DNA from: Carettochelys insculpta
Lineage: Eukaryota > Chordata > Testudines > Carettochelyidae
DNA: 64,000 nt
Reading direction: 5' to 3'
Assembly: GCF_033958435.1 (NCBI RefSeq)
Contig: NC_134150.1
Location: forward strand, 37,443,501 to 37,507,500
The number at the start of each line of letters is the position of its first letter. Positions within the stretch are counted from its first letter, which is position 1. The notes under the pieces were generated by a model. The model saw nothing but the letters and a program-made list of their open reading frames with translations, did not search any database and was not told the DNA's origin. Positions 60,222 through 64,000 of the stretch are shown piece after piece. Made by a program: the position numbers and the translations under genes.

Positions 60222-62005
60222 AATCATAAAATGTTAGAACTGGAAGGGGCCTGGAGAGGCGATAATAGATGGCTATGGCTGCTTCTACACTACAAGACAA
60301 AACTGATTTTTAAGTCAGTTAGCCTGATCTTTCCCAATGCCTGTCCTCACTGTAAATTCCGTTAGCTTGATTTTATGGACCACAACAATCGACACGATAT
60401 TGAAATTCTAAGATCGTAGTAACCCAATGGGTGTAGCCTTCAATTTGAATTTAAAATTCCGAATGAAGCGTAGTGAGGATGTGGCATGTCTCTCAATCGA
60501 ATCATTAGCCTCCACAGATGTCTCCTACGTGCCCCACAATGCATCTAAGTTTTCCGCTCTGGCCTCTTACATCTCCACCGCTCTCAGGTGCAGAGGAATT
60601 AGGCAACAGGACCGTTACAATTTGGCACCTGGGAACCTGTGGCTATAGGGTCATGAGAGGCTGAAAAATCTTCTTTCTTCTTTGCTAGTAGCACAGCTGT
60701 GTGGTCTGTGATTCTGTATATACCCCTCTTAGCTGCCTTTTTTTCTGCACTGCCTGGCACCAGCCACAAGTTCCCCCATACTGTGTGTCAGTTAGGTGGT
60801 GGCTGGGGGTCATGCTTGTCTGGTAGGATGAGAAACTTCTTTTCAGCTGTTCGTTTGTTGTCCTGCTCCCCACACCTCCTTCCTTCCCTCCCCTCAGAGG
60901 TGCCACACAGTCTGGGACATTCCTGCGCCCAGCTGCGTCACATGGCTTGACCCCAAACCAATAAGAGGACATGCTGCACAAGGTGCCAGGCAGCTTGTGC
61001 GCAGTGAGGGTCAGAATTTTCAGGGGCTGGTTGTAGCCAGGGTTCTTTTAGCCACCTGGGGGATGTCTCCCTTGGTGCTCATGATTTTCGGGGGGCTGGC
61101 TGCAGCCGGGGGTCTTTAGCCGCCCCGAGCCATACATGTTTCAATGAAGGCAACATATTGGCTATACAATTACCACAGTTAAAGTAAGGCTTGCAGCAGG
61201 GATTATTCTTGTCCTAAGGGTTGTCTTTTCCAAGTCCAAATCTGACTGTAGTCTGGGGTCTTTTAGCCACCCCAAGCTGTAACTCTTTCATGAATCATTT
61301 GAGTTTTAGTGTAGCTACTATGCCTACATAAACATAAGGGCCTTCTTCGTAGGAGGCCTAAATCCAGATTCAAGTTCCTGAAAGGTTCGCTATGAGTGGT
61401 CACGATTTTCGTGGCTGTCAAAAGTCTTTTAGCTGCGCTGAGCTGTAACTGTGAATGATTCATTTGGGTTTCAGTGTAGCAACCACAGCTGCTTAGACAT
61501 ACTTAACATGGCAGGGTAAATAAGGGAATTAAATGTGGGAAGGTGTCGTATATCCACATCTACTTGTGGGGCCAGCATGCAATGGGGCTCAGGGAACTGT
61601 GGGATAGGTTCCCACAAGATACTGCTGCAGCACTTGATTTGAGCTACTTGTGTGTGGCTAAAGTAGGTTGATTTTTGTGGGAAGCATGAGGAAGGTGAAG
61701 ATGCTCATAACTGAATGAGTGGATAAAACCCAGTGTTAAGAAATCAATTTTAATAACTTTGATTTTTATCTCATAGTGTAGACACAGCCTATCTAAGCTG
61801 CTCTTAAATATCTCCCATGACTGAGATTCCACAGTCTCCCTAGGTAACTCATCCCAATGTTTAACCACCCTGACACTTAGGAAGCTTTTCCTAATGTCCT
61901 ACCTAAACCTCCCTTTAAACCTGTCGCTGCTTGTCCTACCCTCAGAGGCCAAGGAGAACAATTTTTCTCCCTCTTCTTCCTTGTTTTGCTCTTTTCTGTG
62001 GGTAT
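60222..62005 (-). mobile_element. CR1 LINE, minus strand, interrupted by a 1.5-kb DNA element
   Basis: 60222-60276 (AGAATCATAAAATGTTAGAA) and 61790-62005 (GAGATTCCACAGTCTCCC, GCTTGTCCTACCCTCAGAGG) are consecutive parts of one reversed CR1 copy, separated by 60277-61789. Confidence 0.75.
60277..61789. mobile_element. 1513-bp non-autonomous DNA transposon inserted in CR1
   Basis: Ends GGCTGCTTCTACACTA and (reverse complement) GGCTGTGTCTACACTA, with perfect TAT duplication (60274-60276, 61790-61792). CR1 sequence resumes on the far side. The interior repeats a unit with GGCTGGTTGTAGCCAGG / GGCTGGCTGCAGCCGGGG and 'tcttttagcc' several times (about 61010-61440). I see no transposase. Confidence 0.65.
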
Positions 62006-62049
62006 GATTGGATACCATCCAGACCTGTGAGATTCAGAGGCAGCCAATA

Positions 62050-62245
62050 TTTAGGTTACATATTAGGAAAAACTTTGCAACTACAAGGCTAGTTACGCTC
62101 TGGGACAGGCTTCCAAACATGTTTCTGGAATCCCCCTCCCTGGAGGTTTAAGACCAGGTTGGACAAACCCCTTGGGGTGGGACTAGATTTATTTGGTCCT
62201 GTCTCAGTGTTGGCTTGACTTGATGACTTCTATGATTCTCATAAT
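62050..62245 (+). mobile_element. CR1 LINE 3' end, plus strand
   Basis: TATTAGGAAAAACTTTGCAA, CTGGAGGTTTAAGACCAGG and the tail ending CTATGATTCT. It abuts the oppositely oriented CR1 copy ending at about 62005. Confidence 0.75.
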
Positions 62246-63269
62246 TTTTTGTGTGCATGAGCCCTATGGGTACAGTTGGAAGGGCGGAGACAAATGGGCA
62301 AAGTTTTATATAAGAACACATAAAAATCACTAACAATGGCATGGGCCTTGTAGACACAATCTTTCAGTTCCCAAAGCATTGTATATGCAGGCAAAGATAA
62401 TGTAAGCTCTGAATTCAAGTCAGGACAAAGCTGTCTGTGCTACTTTTTGGATGTGATTTTTTTCAAAAGGTCTATTGCCCCTGTTTGCAGACAAAAGATA
62501 GACCTAAAATATGCCTGCTCAAATGAATTTGGGTGCAAATCAGATTCCTTGCATCTTCCGCTGGATTGGAAGATTTGTCATTTCCACTGAAGATCTTGTT
62601 AAAGAGTAGTGCTGTTTAAAATGTCAAAACTTGAAATTTATTTGATGCAAAGAAGGAAAATTTTTAATCATGAAATGTTTTCCATTCTTCTGCCAGGTCC
62701 ATTGCTCAGTCTGTTTTTCCATTCCTTTCATTATACTGTGTCTTGTACCTGGACTCACCCTCTGAGTTGCAATCTGTCAGACTATAAATGTCTTATAATT
62801 TAGTGTCTTATGAGTTGACCTGATGCTGCAAATATTCCTGCAAATAGCTCTGGGACTGCAAGGATGCCTAACATGCATACAAACTGGTTCCAATCTTTTT
62901 TTGTCCCCCCCCCCAAAAAAAGTGGCTATTTTAATTTTTTTTATTTCAATTTCAACATTTTTGATGGTGACGACAAAATACAAAAGAAACAAAGACAGTT
63001 CTTTTCAATAAGGTTTTGTTTTGTTTGTATTTGAAAGCCAAAAACAAAATGAAAATTTTTCCGTTTTAAGACAAAATAAAAAATGGTGACTTCCTTCAGT
63101 TATGTCATTAAAATCTTCTGCAAAAAGTTGGAAACAAAACCATTGTATTTAGTCTTTCATGAAAACAAAATTGGATTTTTCAACATATTCTACATGGGAT
63201 AAATAGGAATTTGCTGGATCAGAACATAAGTTAGTTCTCCATCCGGCAATAGAGAGAGAGCATATAGTT
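62246..63269. other. Presumed ATP2C2 intron 1, AT-rich stretch
   Basis: Contains C and A runs at about 62907-62921. No exon or repeat family recognised. Confidence 0.4.
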
Positions 63270-63925
63270 CAGGGGTACGCAAAGTGGGGGTGGGCGTGAA
63301 ATTTCATAAGGGGGGCACAACACAGGCAGCTGCTGGATCTCAGGCTGATCCATCTCATAAAAGATGTTGAAATGTGTTATAGTTTTTATGTACAGTTTGA
63401 ACCTCTGTAATTGAGAACTCTCTCATCCAGCAACAGCTGCAATCCGGCATGATTTTAGTTAGCCGGATGACCACTTATCATGGGTGCGGCCAAATTTCCC
63501 ACGGTCCCAAAAGTTTATTTGCAGCCACCAATCCTGGCTTTCCATGTTCTGTGCTGTTATTTAGCTGCAATTTACCCCTACATGTCCGCTAAGAGCCGAG
63601 TAAACTGTGAAAGCGTTCAGTAATGTGCTAGACAGTCTTGACCTCCCATGGTCTGGCTAATTCTCTCATCCAGCACAAGTCAGGCAGTGAAGATGCCAGA
63701 AGAGAGAGAGGTTCAACCTGCACAAGTATTCACATTTACAAACTGATAAAGCTTTTACACTCTACGTACTTATTTGTCTTCCAAATGCCAAAAAGTTTTT
63801 CTGTTTTGTATGAACACCACAGAAATTTCCATCTGTTTGCATTACATTAGATGGGGGGGCATGGGGCCCTGCTAACTGTAGGGACAAAAAGTGGGGCTTG
63901 GTGTAAAAAAATTTGTTCACCCCTG
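63270..63925. mobile_element. hAT-type element carrying a nested Tigger-like element
   Basis: Ends CAGGGGTACGCAAAGTGGG and (reverse complement) CAGGGGTGAACAAATTTTTT. The middle is interrupted by 63393-63720. 8-bp flanks do not match. Confidence 0.5.
63393..63720. mobile_element. Tigger-like (Tc1/mariner) MITE nested in a hAT element
   Basis: Ends CAGTTTGAACCTCTGTAAT and (reverse complement) CAGGTTGAACCTCTCTCTC, with inner CTCATCCAGCA repeated at both ends. Flanking TA on the left and CA on the right suggests an eroded TA target. Interior GCCGGATGACCACTTATC is typical of the turtle Tigger-derived family. Confidence 0.6.
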
Positions 63926-64000
63926 GTTTTCTTCTTTGGGCCAAGTCTAGTGCAACTCCAGAATAGGCCTTTATTTCCCCTTATATTAGCACCTACTGTA

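Noticed and set aside
1..64000. CRISPR arrays, bacterial operons, riboswitches
   Set aside because: Intron-split genes and vertebrate repeats throughout; no regularly spaced short direct repeats of CRISPR type.

Overview
The window is vertebrate nuclear DNA and most likely comes from a hidden-necked (cryptodiran) turtle. Coding DNA is split into short exons with GT/AG borders. Everything else is interspersed repeats typical of turtles: many CR1 LINE copies (several ending in the ATTCTATG-type tail), a tRNA-derived SINE resembling the cryptodiran Cry/polIII SINE (about 53826-54000, minus strand), hAT-type and Tigger-type DNA elements, MIR-like SINEs, and many elements whose ends read GGCTATGTCTACACTAG or close variants. 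I could not determine the species.

One complete protein-coding gene is readable: WFDC1 (ps20, a secreted WAP four-disulfide-core protein) on the + strand. Its coding exons are 22050-22205, 32799-32994, 34505-34588, 40075-40215, 43835-43876 and 45888-45946. Joined, they give 678 nt (225 residues plus stop) with every intron phase consistent. A CAG|GTAAGT donor lies 5 nt after the stop codon, so a noncoding last exon is expected; the best candidate is 51440 to about 51935, with an AATAAA at 51910. About 9.3 kb after the WFDC1 stop, an ATG-initiated 33-codon segment with a good donor (55207-55305, +) looks like the first coding exon of ATP2C2, the gene expected next to WFDC1 in amniotes; the rest of that gene would lie beyond the window.

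Layout: 1-22 kb is intergenic (unrecognised DNA, a Harbinger-like element at 8864-9591, a LINE with a 292-codon open frame at 10.3-11.2 kb, and two CR1 blocks at 18.6-21 kb). 22-52 kb is WFDC1 with repeat-filled introns. 52-55 kb is a CR1 copy carrying two nested insertions, plus a Cry-type SINE. 55-64 kb is the presumed ATP2C2 first intron, which holds several CR1 copies, a 1.5-kb DNA element nested in CR1, and a Tigger-type element nested in a hAT element.

The most unusual feature is a 224-bp near-perfect palindrome (34257-34480) in WFDC1 intron 2. It is flanked by an identical 12-bp target-site duplication and ends 24 nt before exon 3. Each arm carries a hammerhead-ribozyme-like core, and the duplicated target contains the likely branch-point sequence of exon 3. 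Related hammerhead-like cores occur in other repeats of the window, which fits Penelope-like retroelements.
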